This document shows positions 47,601-58,648 of a stretch of 64,000 bases of DNA, one piece after another. Within the stretch, counting starts at the first letter, position 1, and every line of letters begins with the position of its first letter. Made by a program: the position numbers and the translations under genes. Origin of the DNA: Neonectria sp. B-13 (Eukaryota; Ascomycota; Sordariomycetes; Hypocreales; Nectriaceae); NCBI GenBank assembly GCA_002682825.1, contig NOKP01000003.1, forward strand, positions 682,001 to 746,000, in the 5' to 3' direction. The notes beneath the pieces are model-generated. The model was not told where the DNA came from, did not search any database, and was given only the letters and a program-made list of their open reading frames with translations.

Positions 47601-48077
47601 TTTATGAAGGATGGCCCCAATCATGGATCCGCTCTTAGTGGAAATGGTTGGGTTCGATGAACGGTGCAGTTTGAGTATTCCCGAGGGACAGCATAGGCTG
47701 GATTCCTTGAGTTGTAGTGCAAGAAACTGTGTACAGTCGTACGGCTTTACAAGTCAGCCTACTTTGCTGCACTCAGAAGAACGGTTCTGCTAAGCCCCAG
47801 GGTGAACTCGTTGAGGAAGTCCAGATATTTAACTCTCACCTGGGACCATTTAATCTCCTACTGAAAGTCCGTATTGTGGTAAAAGTAACTTAATGCCCAG
47901 TTTCGGGCATCTAAATTGTTCAGCTGTGCGAACCGGCTGTTGTCAGACATGACCGTTTACCAACCCGTTCATGAGTAAATTGTTTACCGTGCCTCCTGTA
48001 ACATTGACGGGAACAGACGGAGACAAAAACGAGGATTATTATTGCTTTTAATCGATTGTACTAGCTAAGTGTTCAAC
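44606..48077. other. Long gene-free region
   Basis: About 3.5 kb. Its left end is the OPT promoter and includes the 13-bp tandem repeat at 45005–45051. Frames such as 45340–45852, 46564–46788 and 47400–47660 carry no family motif and overlap others on the opposite strand. I see no gene. Confidence 0.45.
45005..45051 (+). repeat. 13-bp tandem repeat, about 3.6 copies
   Basis: GACAAAAGTTCGA occurs at 45005–45017 and 45018–45030, with a one-change copy at 45031–45043 and a partial copy after it. It lies about 400 bp upstream of the OPT start codon. Confidence 0.8.
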
Positions 48078-49598
48078 CTAGTGCCCCGTCGCGGTTTGTG
48101 AACCACGAATGACATGGTCTCGTGGCTTCCTCCAGAAGAAAGCCATAATCAAGACGTTGTACACAAGCTTCAAAACACCAGCAGCAATGAACGCAAGCCA
48201 GAACTTATCCATCCCTGCAAACAAGCCCGTAGAGTACAGCCCGATACAGCTGCCCATAGTTTTCACTATGTTTATGACGCCCATTGCCGAAGTACGCTCC
48301 TCATCCAAGACGCCGGCAGAGATGAACGCCTGCCTGGGTGCATTGTCGATTTCTCTGGTGACAATCCTGAAAATGAAAATGGCAAGGGCCACGTACTTGT
48401 TTCCCGGAACTGAGACCATCAAAAGAGACAAGGAGTTGATTGTGTGGCAGAGGACCATGGTTTGAACCTGCCCTATGGCATGTGACAGTGGCGATGAAGC
48501 GAGGTTCAATATCGACGAGATGATTCCTGCCGTGAATGTTGCGGACCCCAAGGATCCCTCGGAAATATCGTATTCTCGTTTGAAGAAATAGGTCATCCAC
48601 GATATCTGCGCGAGGCCAGACCCGATGAAGTCAAAGGCCATGGCAAGCGACAGCTGCCACATGAACGTAAATGAGGAAGCCGTGAACATGCGCTCCCTCC
48701 GAGGCGACCCCGAAGCTGCCGCTCCGGGGATTCGAGTCGTAGTATCGACCGCTCCGTACGTCGACCTTGAAACCGTGGTTCCGAGTAGCGGTCCACTCTC
48801 TTCGCCTTGTTCTTGGAGAGTCGGTTCTTCGTCTTCAGAGCCACTTCCAAGTTCCTTCTCACTGCTATTGAGTTCCACGTCTGGGCTGAGGAGTACACAA
48901 CAGAGAAGCTTTATAATTCCGGCAGCGGCGTACCCGAGAAAGATGACGCGATATGCGTCCACTCTCTTGAACCCTGAATTCTGAAGGAGATCAAGGGCCC
49001 ATCCAGTAAGCAGGTTGCTCACCGCCGTGCCGAGCATTCCCAGCATAGACCACCAAGCAAACACCTCGTTGCGGGTTTCTGGGGTACTTAGGCGAGCAAC
49101 TGCTGCCTCCTCGATGGCCTTGAAGGGGTCGATTTCGTTGGCACTACGCAATCAGTTAGTGCATGGCTTGGGGGTACCATCCCGTGAATGTGTTCAATGG
49201 ACTTACCTAGGATTGATGACCCCTAAGATGCTGGCGAGTAATAGAAGCCAGAAGTTATCCAGCGCTGCAAACGCGATACCACCGAAACACATTAAAACGG
49301 CGCTGACGATGACGGTAAACCGTACACCCATGCCATCGCCAACATATGTGAGGGCAAAACTGATGGCCAAGTCTCCCACTAGCGTCAATGTCATGAAAAC
49401 ACCAACCTCAGCATCCCCGAACCCGAGAGCATTGAGGTACAGAGCGAGGACGAATGTTGTACCACCATATCCAAGCAGTCTGATCATGCGAAGAAGGATG
49501 AGAAGCTTCAGATTTCGGCTTGAATGCCATATAACATCGGCGCCGGTGAAGGAAAGAAACTTGATTAAACATTTCCTCGGGTCCATTGTAAAATACAT
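48078..49598 (-). CDS. MFS transporter of unknown substrate
   Basis: Exons 49598–49207 and 49143–48078 (minus) join in phase across a 63-nt intron and give 485 residues. A second in-frame ATG at 49586 would give 481. Helices include FVLALYLNALGFGDAEVGVF in the first pair. The N-half loop reads FALTYVGDGMGVRFTVI. PSANEIDPFKAIEEAAVARL precedes helix 5. The central cytosolic loop is acidic (KELGSGSEDEEPTLQEQ). FIFRIVTREIDNAPRQAFIS lies in the second half. The last two belong to a fungal MFS subgroup related to bacterial-type transporters, not to sugar or DHA1 porters. The substrate cannot be deduced. Confidence 0.82.
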
Positions 49599-50080
49599 GT
49601 CGGCTGGCTAGGAGTAGGAAATTAGGGAGGAGGGTATAAAGGAGAGAGAGAGAGGTAGGACTAAGAATTGAAGGGCGAGAAGAGTGATTCTTCATCGAGA
49701 AAACTATCTATCAATCAAGAAGCATCAAAATTTCCCAATACAGCCTTGACTCCTGTAGCGCTCTGCACACTGAGAGGCTGAGATGGTACATGAATATTGG
49801 TGGAGCTGATGACCCGCTGAACTATCGAAAGCTGCCTGTTGTCTCAGTATCCCGTAAACTCCCCTCCCAATGTCTCGGATGGTTCCATCACCCGAGTCCT
49901 TACGGGATATACGGAGAAGGCAATGGCGATATGGTCAAGGCTCACAAGATGGATTCCACAAGAAGCAATTTGATTGCCGCCTGCCTAAGTTACAGCTAGT
50001 AACATACTAGGCTCTAGCGTTCAGCTCATGATGTCAGTCCCCATCCTTGAACGGGTAAGCTCAAGTCTATTAATGGTCAT
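49599..50080. other. Intergenic region, no gene seen
   Basis: About 480 bp between the MFS start and the end of the ethanolamine kinase gene. It contains a GA-rich tract near 49620–49660 just before the MFS ATG. Confidence 0.5.
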
Positions 50081-51596
50081 CTACGGGGCTGCCCATTTTC
50101 CCTCCCTTAATGGCATGATCTGATTGGCCTCCACGATCGTGTCATCCTGCCCCCGCCACGCCCAATACTCGGAAAACCGCTTCTCCGCGTAGCCCGCATA
50201 ATCGAAATCGATCGACCCCGTAGATGCCTGGGCCTGGATCAAAGCACAGAGTCCCCTGTAATGCGCATATTAGCGCTAAATATTCGCAACATGGCGCTAT
50301 TCCTTTTGATGGGCTGCTTCGGTGTTTGGACTCGAGACTCACCAGTAGAAGCCAGGGAATCCCCGGAACAAGTCCACATCGTCCATCAGCCGATCTACCT
50401 CCACCTCGGCCACACGGGACGGCACGGAAGCGTCCCTGCTGCTGTGACCCTCTTTGATGTCATGATGTGTCTGTAGATACTGACGAATGAACTCGCGGCG
50501 AGTTGATCTCGTAGGCAGCTGGGTGTAGTCGCACTCAAATCCGGCCCATTCAGCAAAGTGATTCGCCAGCTCGAAGGCCTGGGGGCAGTAGGTGCAGTGT
50601 CTAAGAAGGTATCCCACAGAGTCAATTATGAACACAAAAAGCGTTCCACACCTTGAGTTGAGGACTCACTCATAGTCGATGAATTTGACAGTTGCCACGT
50701 CATCAAGCGTGTCCGCAGTGGGTTCTTGAATGATGATATTGCCACACAGCAGGTCGCCATGCCCAAGTACCTAGACGTCACGCCTCTTAGTATTTGAAAG
50801 AACTGACTCCTTTGCGGTGAAACAGGACGGTACCATCAGATCTCGCTGACCGGGTTTCAACAGTTTCCCCACCAGGAACTGAAACTCGCTGTAGAGCAAC
50901 TTCTTTTCTGCCCTTTTCTGTTCTGTCTCGAGAGGGAGGGCATCAAGCCATTTCTTGGCCGTTGACCAAATACTAGGCTCAAATCCGAGTACAGCTTCTG
51001 GACTGGGATGAACGACCGGTAGCATTCCGTGCCAGCGCCCCAACTCCCGCGCGACACCACGCCAAACCCTCTTGTTGGAGATGGCCTCAACTGGGCATGC
51101 TTTACCGTCAAGAAACCGATAAGCGTGGCCGTTCGAAAACCGAACCAGCAGGGACGATGCAAGTTTGTGATCGGAGAGAACCTTGTGTAGTCTGATCTCC
51201 TCTTGGAGGATGTTAGGTCATGTGCAAGTCCTAGGCTGGACTGGAAGGGAGGCAGAGTCGCTGAAAGAAAACCTACTATCGCGATCGATGATAAATTCCG
51301 TGCCCTCTCCATAGACCTTGACCAGCACGGCCTCAAAGTTCCGCTCAGATTCCGAGTCGGGGTTCCCACGGCTGGCCTTAAACAACTGCGCAATTACGGC
51401 AGGTTAGTGACTACTGTCGAGAAAATGGTACCGCAGGGTAAAGCCTCACTGCGTTTGTGGTGCCTTCGGTCAACGTTGTGACTTGGACTTCTCCGTCGGT
51501 CGACCCGCTGCCTTGGAAAAGGAAAGGTGCCAAATGAATTATGGATGCCCTGGCCTCTGACTTGTCAAAGACGTGTTGCACAAAAGGAATGTTCAT
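50081..51596 (-). CDS. Ethanolamine kinase
   Basis: Six minus-strand exons join in phase and give 385 residues: 51596–51450, 51385–51277, 51201–50834, 50770–50670, 50600–50343 and 50255–50081. An upstream in-frame ATG at 51665 would lengthen it. The protein has the choline/ethanolamine kinase fold: TTLTEGTTNALFKAS as glycine loop, EFIIDRDKEIRLHKVL, then VLGHGDLLCGNIIIQ as catalytic loop and VKFIDYEHC as metal-binding loop. CPQAFELANHFAEWAGFECD and QLPTRSTRREFIRQYL follow. The catalytic loop has HGD where many members have HND. It should phosphorylate ethanolamine in the cytosol, the first step of the CDP-ethanolamine route. It is divergent from the class III PLP enzyme. Confidence 0.87.
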
Positions 51597-52373
51597 TTTC
51601 ACTAGCAAACTCGGAGAACGGGACAGTTCAGGAGAAATGTGCCTAGGGTGGAGAGATTTGATCATTCTTGGCCTCTGTTTTGTACAACAAAGCAACTGCT
51701 AGGTACTAATTCTCTCTGCATTCATCAACACACCTAACCTCACTGCCCATCCGACCGGGTTTTGATGATTGGCCATAAACATCGCCGAACTCGCCTTGCA
51801 TCACTTCTTCATTACCCACAACTCCACATTAGTAGCGCAATCCACAACTCTGCCTTGCCGCTAGCACGCGGCACGGCACGGCACGGCACGGTAGTTTAGC
51901 GGCACTCACAAAAGGAGGCAAGACCCGGCAGCCGGGTCCGGGGCTTGCGGTGATGCTCCCGCTAATCATGTACTTCTAGTGGCGGTCAGGTTTGCGCCAA
52001 GACCGGCGGCGAGATCCTTTTCTAACAATCCCGGAGGACTGTAACGATCCACAAAGAGACAGAATAACCAGGACTGGCTGAACCTGCCCCAGCTGAAAGA
52101 GTTACGAGGCATCGATATCCTTGTGAGGCGACAGAATCGGAATTGGGCATGGCCATGACGAACATGAGAAATTCCAGAACTTGCGTTGAGCCGTCTGCAG
52201 TCGGGCGGTCTCGGACCGCATCTGAATGGCTCCTCCAGCACTCAGAGACGCAGAAAGAAAAAGACTAGGATTAACTCGATTTCACTATATAAAGGGTTCT
52301 CCATGCCATATCTCTTTCGCTTCTGTTAACATTAAGCAAATCCTAGTCCTCTTAGCATCTCCTCACTTTCGCA
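51597..52373. promoter_or_regulatory. Divergent promoter region of ethanolamine kinase and PLP enzyme
   Basis: 777 bp between divergent ATGs. It contains a pentamer run of CGGCA units at about 51868–51892. A CTATATAAAG box near 52285 lies about 85 bp before the ATG at 52374. Confidence 0.5.
51866..51892 (+). repeat. GGCAC pentamer run in divergent promoter
   Basis: Four successive GGCAC units after a GCACGC, about midway between the kinase and aminotransferase start codons. Confidence 0.75.
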
Positions 52374-53887
52374 ATGGGTTCTCAAGGCCCCAGCAACAGT
52401 CTTCTTTACAAGAACTTTGAAAGACATCCAGCCGCCCTTGTTGAGTCGGGGACGGGCATTTACCTCAAGACCAACGATGGCCGGCAAATCTTGGATGCAA
52501 CCAGCGGTGCAGCTGTTGCATGTCTGGGATACGACAACCAGGAAGTCCAAAGAGCCATGGTTCAGCAGTTAAAGAGTATCTCGTACTGCCACCCTGGGTT
52601 CTATAAAACCAAATCTGCCGAAGACCTTGCCAATTTCCTCGTTGAGTCCACACATGGACATATGTCCAAAGCCATTCTTTGCGGATCAGGTACACCTCAT
52701 GAACTTCAATTCTGCCGAAACCTCTGCTAATTATCAACTAAAATACTAGGATCTGAAGCCGTCGAAGTGGCTGTCAAGTTGGCCAAGACTCATTTCAGCC
52801 ATCTTGCTAATCCTGAGCCCGAACGGACATACTTCATTGCCAGAACGGGAGCCTGGCATGGTGCAACCCTTGGTGCTCTGACGCTTGGCGACTTCAAAGG
52901 CCGCAAAGATCCGTTTGTATCTCTGGTTCCGCAGACAGCCTCCCGCGTGTCAGCTTGCAGCACCTATCGTGGATTGCGTCAAGGGGAGACCGAAGATGAC
53001 TATGTCCGTCGTCTGGCACAAGAGCTCGATGACGAATTTGAGAAAATCGGCCCCAACAAAGTCTGCGCGTTCATTGCGGAGACTGTTGGGGGAAGTGTAT
53101 GTGTCTTTTGGCCTTGATTGTATCGAGCAAAGGCTGACTGTATACCTTTTAGGCAAGCGGCTGCGCCTTGCCCGTCCGTGGATACTTTCCAGCGATGAAG
53201 GCCGTGTGCGAGAAACATGGTGCGCTCCTGATCCTAGACGAGGTTATGTGTGGTATGGGTCGTACCGGCACGCTTCACGCCTGGGAGCAAGAGGGTGTTG
53301 TTCCAGACATTGAGGTTGTTGGTAAGGGCCTCGGGGCTGGTTATGGAACCATATCCGCTGTCCTTGTGAACTCCTGGCTTGTTGATACGTTCCAAAGGTC
53401 GGGCAAACCATTTGCTCACGGGCAGACCTACATGGCTCATCCCCTCGCAGCAGCCGCGGCGGTCCAGGTGCAAAGAATTATCCAGAGGGAAAGCTTGGTG
53501 GCCCATGTCCGCGATATGGGCAACTATCTCGGCAAAAGACTGAAGGAAGTACTTTTGCAGCATCCACACGTCGGGGACATCCGTGGCAGAGGCTTGTTCT
53601 GGGCGGTGGAGTTTGTGGCAGACAAGCAGACCAAGGTACCCTTCCCCTCAAGCTTGGGCTTAAACGGCCGTCTCCACGAACGGGGTATGAGTAAGGGATA
53701 TGAAATTGCATTGTTTAATGCTGGGGGCACTTACGATGGCTACGCGGGAGACCACTTTCTGGTCTGCCCACCGTACGTCGTCTCTACAAACGACATTGAT
53801 GAGATCGTGGGCCGGATTGAAAGGGTGGTTAAGGATACATTTGCAGAGCTGTTTCTTTCATCTGTCTGGGAGAAGACTCTAGCATAG
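52374..53887 (+). CDS. Class III PLP-dependent aminotransferase-like enzyme
   Basis: Exons 52374–52689, 52750–53096 and 53153–53887 join in phase and give 465 residues. The fold-type I class III pattern is complete. GTGIYLKTNDGRQILDATSG lies near the start and CGSGSEAVEVAVKLAK binds cofactor phosphate. ARTGAWHGATLGAL is next. ALLILDEVMCGMGRTG holds Asp250 for the pyridine nitrogen, and EVVGKGLGAGY holds Lys279 for the internal aldimine. FAHGQTYMAHPLAAAAAV and DIRGRGLFWAVEF follow. There is no signal peptide or obvious mitochondrial presequence. The reaction is not fixed by sequence: ω-amino-acid transamination is the default. Because it is divergent from an ethanolamine kinase, activity on phosphoethanolamine is a possibility. 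Confidence 0.85.
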
Positions 53888-55426
53888 GTGGAAATATCTA
53901 GGAATGCTGACGTATGTGAGAAAGGCTGTAGAAAAGCCAGATACCTACTTTCAGGTAGACGGGACTATTGGATGAATTGAAATTTCAGTTTACCAGCTCG
54001 CAGACTTTATTGACCTCCCGGCCTTTCCTCAAAACGCCTCTTACGATTCAGTAGGGACTTTCTTTCTATAATACGAGAAGAATCTCACATACACTTAGCG
54101 GCAATGCAAACTACGTGTGGAAACTTGATATCTGAATGACTCCAACTTCAACCCTTGCCATGTTAACCTTTACGTACTGTCGTTGGTATTTGAGAACCTT
54201 ACGACTTCCCCTCTCTATACAAGTTGTGCGGCATTACGCTCCTCCATCCAATTGATGAAGTGAGAACCAGTGAGCGAAAAGCCCGAGTGGACAGAACAAT
54301 ACAAATAATGAAACGATTTTGAAACAAAAAGAGCTTGACGACCATGGGAGGAGCAAGTGAATATCAGGAATAGTCCATTATATCATGAACGCAGTGAGTG
54401 GAACACGCCGGAGCTAATGGACGGACGAAGCGAACGTCCAAATATTATGTGATGAGTGGGCGAAGAAACGCAAATACCAGAGGCATGCCACAGAGGGAAC
54501 CTACACGTGGTTTTATTCTTTTGCAGAGCAAAAGAGAGCGTGAATGATTGAACGCACACGGCTTTGCCGGAAAAGGGACAGGCAAAGCTGGGAGACCGTT
54601 GCATTACGCTATGCACGGAGTGCTATACTCCATTACTCGAGAGAGTATACTGACACGGACAGTTGGTGCACAGACGACGAGACAGAGTCTGCATAGAGGC
54701 CACGCGGGGAGAGGCGACGAAGCGAAGGGAGTCAATACGTAGTAGTCAAGGTGACGAGGCAGTCACTTGCATCTTTGTGAATGACTTCTTTTAATTTATT
54801 TTTGACAGTTGATTATGCTCTGCACGTAACTGTATTATAGCGTTGAAGAGTTCTAGCGGTGGCCCGGCTATACTTGATTGCGTCGCCTACGCCTCCACTA
54901 TGTTTCGTGGTTGGCTCCTCCTTCGTCGGTCGCGATAGCTTCACATCCCGTTCGCCTGGCTACTCCCAGTGTAATGAAATGGAACACCTCTGCTGTGGAA
55001 TTTAATGCAGGGGGTACCCACCGTTGAGACATTCGTTTTCCGGCGCAGCCGTGTGTGCTCTCTCTGGTCGTCACGATAGGCCTTGGAGGTGACGCTCATC
55101 AAACTTGGTGTGAGGTCCCGGTCCTGAAACCCATGAAGGTAGAGTCTCTGCACTATGCGATGTCCGTGCTAATCGTCAATCAAGGGGACCTGTACTCCGT
55201 AGCTCATCGCCTTTGAGCACCTGTCTGAGGCCCATGTCGGTCTAGAGCTCTGCATGATGTAATTGAGCACTTCCTTGTCGAATGGCTTGCGCCAAAGCCT
55301 AGGGACTTCCCTCCGGACGAAATTAAATCCGTGTCCGCATCCATTGGTTGAAGGGGGCGCTCTGGCAACTCCATGATTGCAACCTCGCCAATCATCCATA
55401 CGTGTTGTCACCAAAACTCAGCAGCA
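53888..55426. other. Intergenic region, no gene seen
   Basis: About 1.5 kb. The segment 54230–54740 has an unusual purine-rich composition with recurring GAAGCGAA/GAGCGAAAA-type words and two copies of GCATTACGCT (near 54232 and 54601), but no reading frame of note. An in-frame ATG at 55373 could extend the LRR protein by 18 residues. Confidence 0.4.
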
Positions 55427-56469
55427 ATGCCGCCCATCCGGACACAGGATAAGAAACAAACACGAATATCGGCGTTTCCTGGGTTCGGGTTTTCCCTAGT
55501 CAAAGCTCCCGAACGCGTAACGGCTGCGGCTGAACAACGCGACACCGAATCGACAGGAGAGGCTCCAGCACGCGCAACTGGCGAGGCTGAGGAGGCATGT
55601 GAAGCAGCCGAAGCAGCCGAAGCAGCTGAAGCTGCAGAAACACACGAAATCGGAAAATTAGAAGAGGCTGGCGAATCTTCAGCGGCCCCGGCAGGGCTTG
55701 CAGTCAAAGGAGCCGATGCAGCGCGCAAGATCTTGACGCCGGTGAGGAAGGGGCAGAAGGAAGTCGAGGTTCGAGATAACCAGCAATGGGAAACAAACCA
55801 TCGAAAGTGGCTTGGATATGAGACCAAGAAATTGTCATTTGGCTATGCCTTCGTTCTAAAAGAGTATGTTCCCCTCCCCACCATCCCGTTTACAGCCGAC
55901 TCTGTACTCGTACTGATTGCCAGAGCAGCCAGCATATCGACGAATTGATCTCGATTGGACCTCAACTATGCCGTAGTCTGACAACCTTCGAGTTCCATTT
56001 CACCAATGTCCATTACGATGCCACCAACTCGGCTCAAGAACTCACGGACGAGGCTGTGATTCGCCTCGTCAAGTTGTGTCCCAACCTCCGCCGAGTGCAG
56101 CTTCAAGGCATCTCGGACCTCAAAGACATCACGCTTGAAGCCTTGTTTAGGTATTGCCCTAACATCTCTTACGTAGAGCTCACCAAACATAGCCGGATTG
56201 AAGAATGTCACTTTGATGGATCGGCCCTCGATAGGTTGCGGGAGCATCCACAATGGGGCACCAAGTTGAAAACACTCCGGCTGCCAGATCAGGACAGAAA
56301 ATACGATGGGCGAGATTCTCTCACGAAGGCAGTGCGTGCTCTCACCAAGGAAAGGGTTAAGCTCTTAGTCCAGCTTGTCAAGGTCTCCGAGTGCAAGAAA
56401 TGGGGAGATTGGGAGCTCGAGGTCTCGCATACCGACTTTCGCAAAGGAAGAAAACAGTCAATGATGTAG
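55427..56469 (+). CDS. Leucine-rich-repeat protein with Ala/Glu-rich N-terminus
   Basis: Exons 55427–55863 and 55929–56469 join in phase, using the acceptor at 55928, and give 325 residues. The N-terminal part is low-complexity with a run of AEA units (EAAEAAEAAEAAETHE), probably disordered. From about residue 148 the protein has AMN1/F-box-type LRRs: HIDELISIGPQLCRSLTTFE, LTDEAVIRLVKLCPNLRRVQ and ITLEALFRYCPNISYVELT. Such LRRs usually bind partner proteins. No F-box is visible. The C-terminus is basic. The ATG at 55427 is preferred for its AGCA context over the one at 55373. A decayed fragment begins 3 nt after the stop. Confidence 0.75.
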
Positions 56470-56472
56470 ACT

Positions 56473-56871
56473 ATGGCCTCTAAAAAGCCTCAATCGCTCG
56501 TCTTTCGAGATGAAAGCGGGGTTCCCACAGCCTACCACCTAGTCGACCGGTGTTGTGGCGGATTCTACTACCACTTTAAAGCTGAGAGCCGATACTTGGT
56601 CAATATATTTGTCAGCGACTCTGAACTAGGTGGCCTTAGAGAAGTCTGCTACAAGGAGAACCGCTCTGACAGGACCATGGTGGCGCGCGTATCTCCATGT
56701 TCTCCTCGCCGATGAATCCGTACTCAAAGACATTGCCAACGGCAAAGACATTGCCAATGGTAAGTTCATCGTTAAGGTGGTGGCCTTTGACTGGGAGGAG
56801 GGAGAGGAAAACTGGGATTGGCTGAGGATCTCAACAGGCTACCTCTTGGAACTTTAGCATGCGCTCATGCG
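56473..56871 (+). pseudogene. Decayed paralogue of the orphan protein at 57775
   Basis: GGLREVCYKENRSDRTMVAR, VLLADESVLKDIANGK and FIVKVVAFDWEEGEENWDWL match LREVCLSEDPKAEKTMAGGR, VLVADKSVLEDIAKGE and FVIKTVAYDWEEGDDNWGWM of the intact gene downstream. The copy has a frameshift near 56690, a 15-bp duplication coding DIANGK twice, and a TAG where the intact gene has Trp (LLELW). The first 45 codons (from the ATG at 56473) have no match in the intact gene, so part of another sequence may be attached. Inactive in all likelihood. Confidence 0.7.
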
Positions 56872-56894
56872 TTAGTCGGAATGCGACTAGGAGG

Positions 56895-57400
56895 TATACT
56901 TCTAGAAGTTGAGGTCGAAACGGAGGTCTTTGAATTCCTCTTCTAAGGCGGCAACCGTTTCCAACATTGTCCTGGCATCTTTGCCTATCTAACGTTCCCA
57001 GTAAAGCCTCACCGCCCCTATTAGCCCTACGGCATATTTTTTGCAATGTGCCATCACTCACCCGCCCTAGTACTGGAATATCTTGACCGGATTGTTGGGA
57101 TACTTCTCGTTCCAGACGTCCTCCACAACCAGCCGTCGCGCAGCATGTTGGATATGTTCAATCGAATCTGCCATTTCTTTGAAGCCCTAATGACATGTTA
57201 GGGATAACAACTCAACCGCCTTCTCGGCGAAGCAAACAGCGAAACACGAGGGCCCTAGATGACAGACAAGAATAGCCACGAATTGCTGCACAAGCCTTCT
57301 AGTCTTTTGTTCTTTATAACCTCCTAATACAAAAGACATAGCTTTATAGCACTGCTCAAGTATTAGTCGCATTAAATAAGGCATTTCAAGACTTGTAATG
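56895..57400 (-). pseudogene. Decayed minus-strand coding fragments, family unknown
   Basis: One frame reads GFKEMADSIEHIQHAARRLV and VVEDVWNEKYPNNPVKIFQY, then a stop. After a GTGAGT…TAATAG intron-like gap it reads GAVRLYWER, a stop, and IGKDARTMLETVAALEEEF, ending at a TAG near 56901. The frame at 57384–57187 upstream may be part of it. Two in-frame stops argue for decay. I do not know the family. Confidence 0.4.
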
Positions 57401-57540
57401 ACAGTAGGGAGGAAGACAATTATCTGGAAATTGAGTAGCCTCGATAATAACGTTCATCTTAATTATATTAGGAATATCTATCTCATCTGTTGTGGACATG
57501 TCAGTATAACTTAGGCCCGGGCTGACCTAATTATACAAGT

Positions 57541-57565
57541 ACCCCCTCTTTTTTCAAGAGGGGGT
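57541..57565. repeat. Short perfect hairpin
   Basis: Ten-base arms ACCCCCTCTT and AAGAGGGGGT around a 5-nt loop, within AT-rich sequence about 210 bp before the next start codon. Confidence 0.7.
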
Positions 57566-57774
57566 TTCTAATCATCTATCCGTAACAGAGGCCAGGATAT
57601 CGATATCAGAGGTTTATGCAAATTCAGGTCTTATGCCACTACACGAGGGGGCGACCCAACAGGAATTATAAAACAGGCAACATTACCTGGGCAACAGAGT
57701 CACCTTCTCCTTTTCCCTTCCAACACTGCACTACCGAAACAACCTTGCTGCTAGAAAACACCAAGAATAACAAG

Positions 57775-58569
57775 ATGGCAACAGTTTCCGAAATGATTCA
57801 GCTTGTATGGCAGCCCCATCGTCATGAGCCTGGGGTTAAGAGGCGACGGATTGATAGGAAGCTCCCAGAGAACTTCAAATACTACGGCAACTGGGGCTTC
57901 ACCATCTACCGCACACACTACAGCCCTGAATCTGACGAATACTGGGACATGCTACTCGACGCTTTGAAGCGACAAACCTACCTCGCGCTCGGATACCTCG
58001 ACGATGAGGATGCGTACAGGCACGACGTTGAGCGACGAATGTCGGGACCCTCCCATGACGAAAACAAAGACGAATACTTGGACGACTTGAAGCGACTCAA
58101 GAAGCTATTCCATCTTGATCCCCGCGAGGATCCGCCGCTACTTGATGGCCTTGATGTTCACCAGCTTCGAGAGGTATGCCTCTCTGAGGACCCTAAAGCG
58201 GAAAAGACAATGGCAGGGGGCCGTTTTGGCTTTGTTCTCGTCGCCGATAAGTCGGTGCTCGAAGACATTGCTAAGGGTGAATTTGTTATCAAGACGGTTG
58301 CCTACGACTGGGAAGAGGGTGATGATAACTGGGGTTGGATGAGAATCCCAACGGGCTATTTGCTGGAGCTTTGGCATTCGCTCATGTTTTTGATGGACAA
58401 CCCTCATCGGACCCTGCGTTTCGATGGCCCGGAGGAGGATCTCGAAGAGTATATCTGGCCTGGGGACTCTGCCACTGAGCCTACAGGCATGTGCTCCGAA
58501 GTACGACCTTTGTCCTTTCACTACAGTGCTCAGAGGTCTCTGTTCAAGGTTGAGAGAAATAAGGAGTAG
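57775..58569 (+). CDS. Orphan fungal protein, 264 residues
   Basis: Family not recognised. A single exon from the ATG at 57775 (AACAAGATGG context). An in-frame ATG at 57616 would add 53 residues of poorer character. The N-terminus has a basic patch (GVKRRRIDRKL). Blocks of note are FKYYGNWGFTIYRTHYSPES, YWDMLLDALKRQTYLALGYL, DDLKRLKKLFHLDPREDPPL, and the region repeated in the broken copy upstream (VLEDIAKGEFVIKTVAYDWE). It is soluble, acidic and Trp/Tyr-rich. The tandem decayed copy shows that the family duplicates locally. The 3' end lies 79 bp from the convergent chitinase gene. Confidence 0.7.
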   Translation: MATVSEMIQLVWQPHRHEPGVKRRRIDRKLPENFKYYGNWGFTIYRTHYSPESDEYWDMLLDALKRQTYLALGYLDDEDAYRHDVERRMSGPSHDENKDEYLDDLKRLKKLFHLDPREDPPLLDGLDVHQLREVCLSEDPKAEKTMAGGRFGFVLVADKSVLEDIAKGEFVIKTVAYDWEEGDDNWGWMRIPTGYLLELWHSLMFLMDNPHRTLRFDGPEEDLEEYIWPGDSATEPTGMCSEVRPLSFHYSAQRSLFKVERNKE

Positions 58570-58648
58570 TTATTGGCGCAAGGATGCATTCAATGATAGC
58601 TATGAACTAGAAAGCCTGCAAAATGCTAGACCATTAAAATCCCCAACC

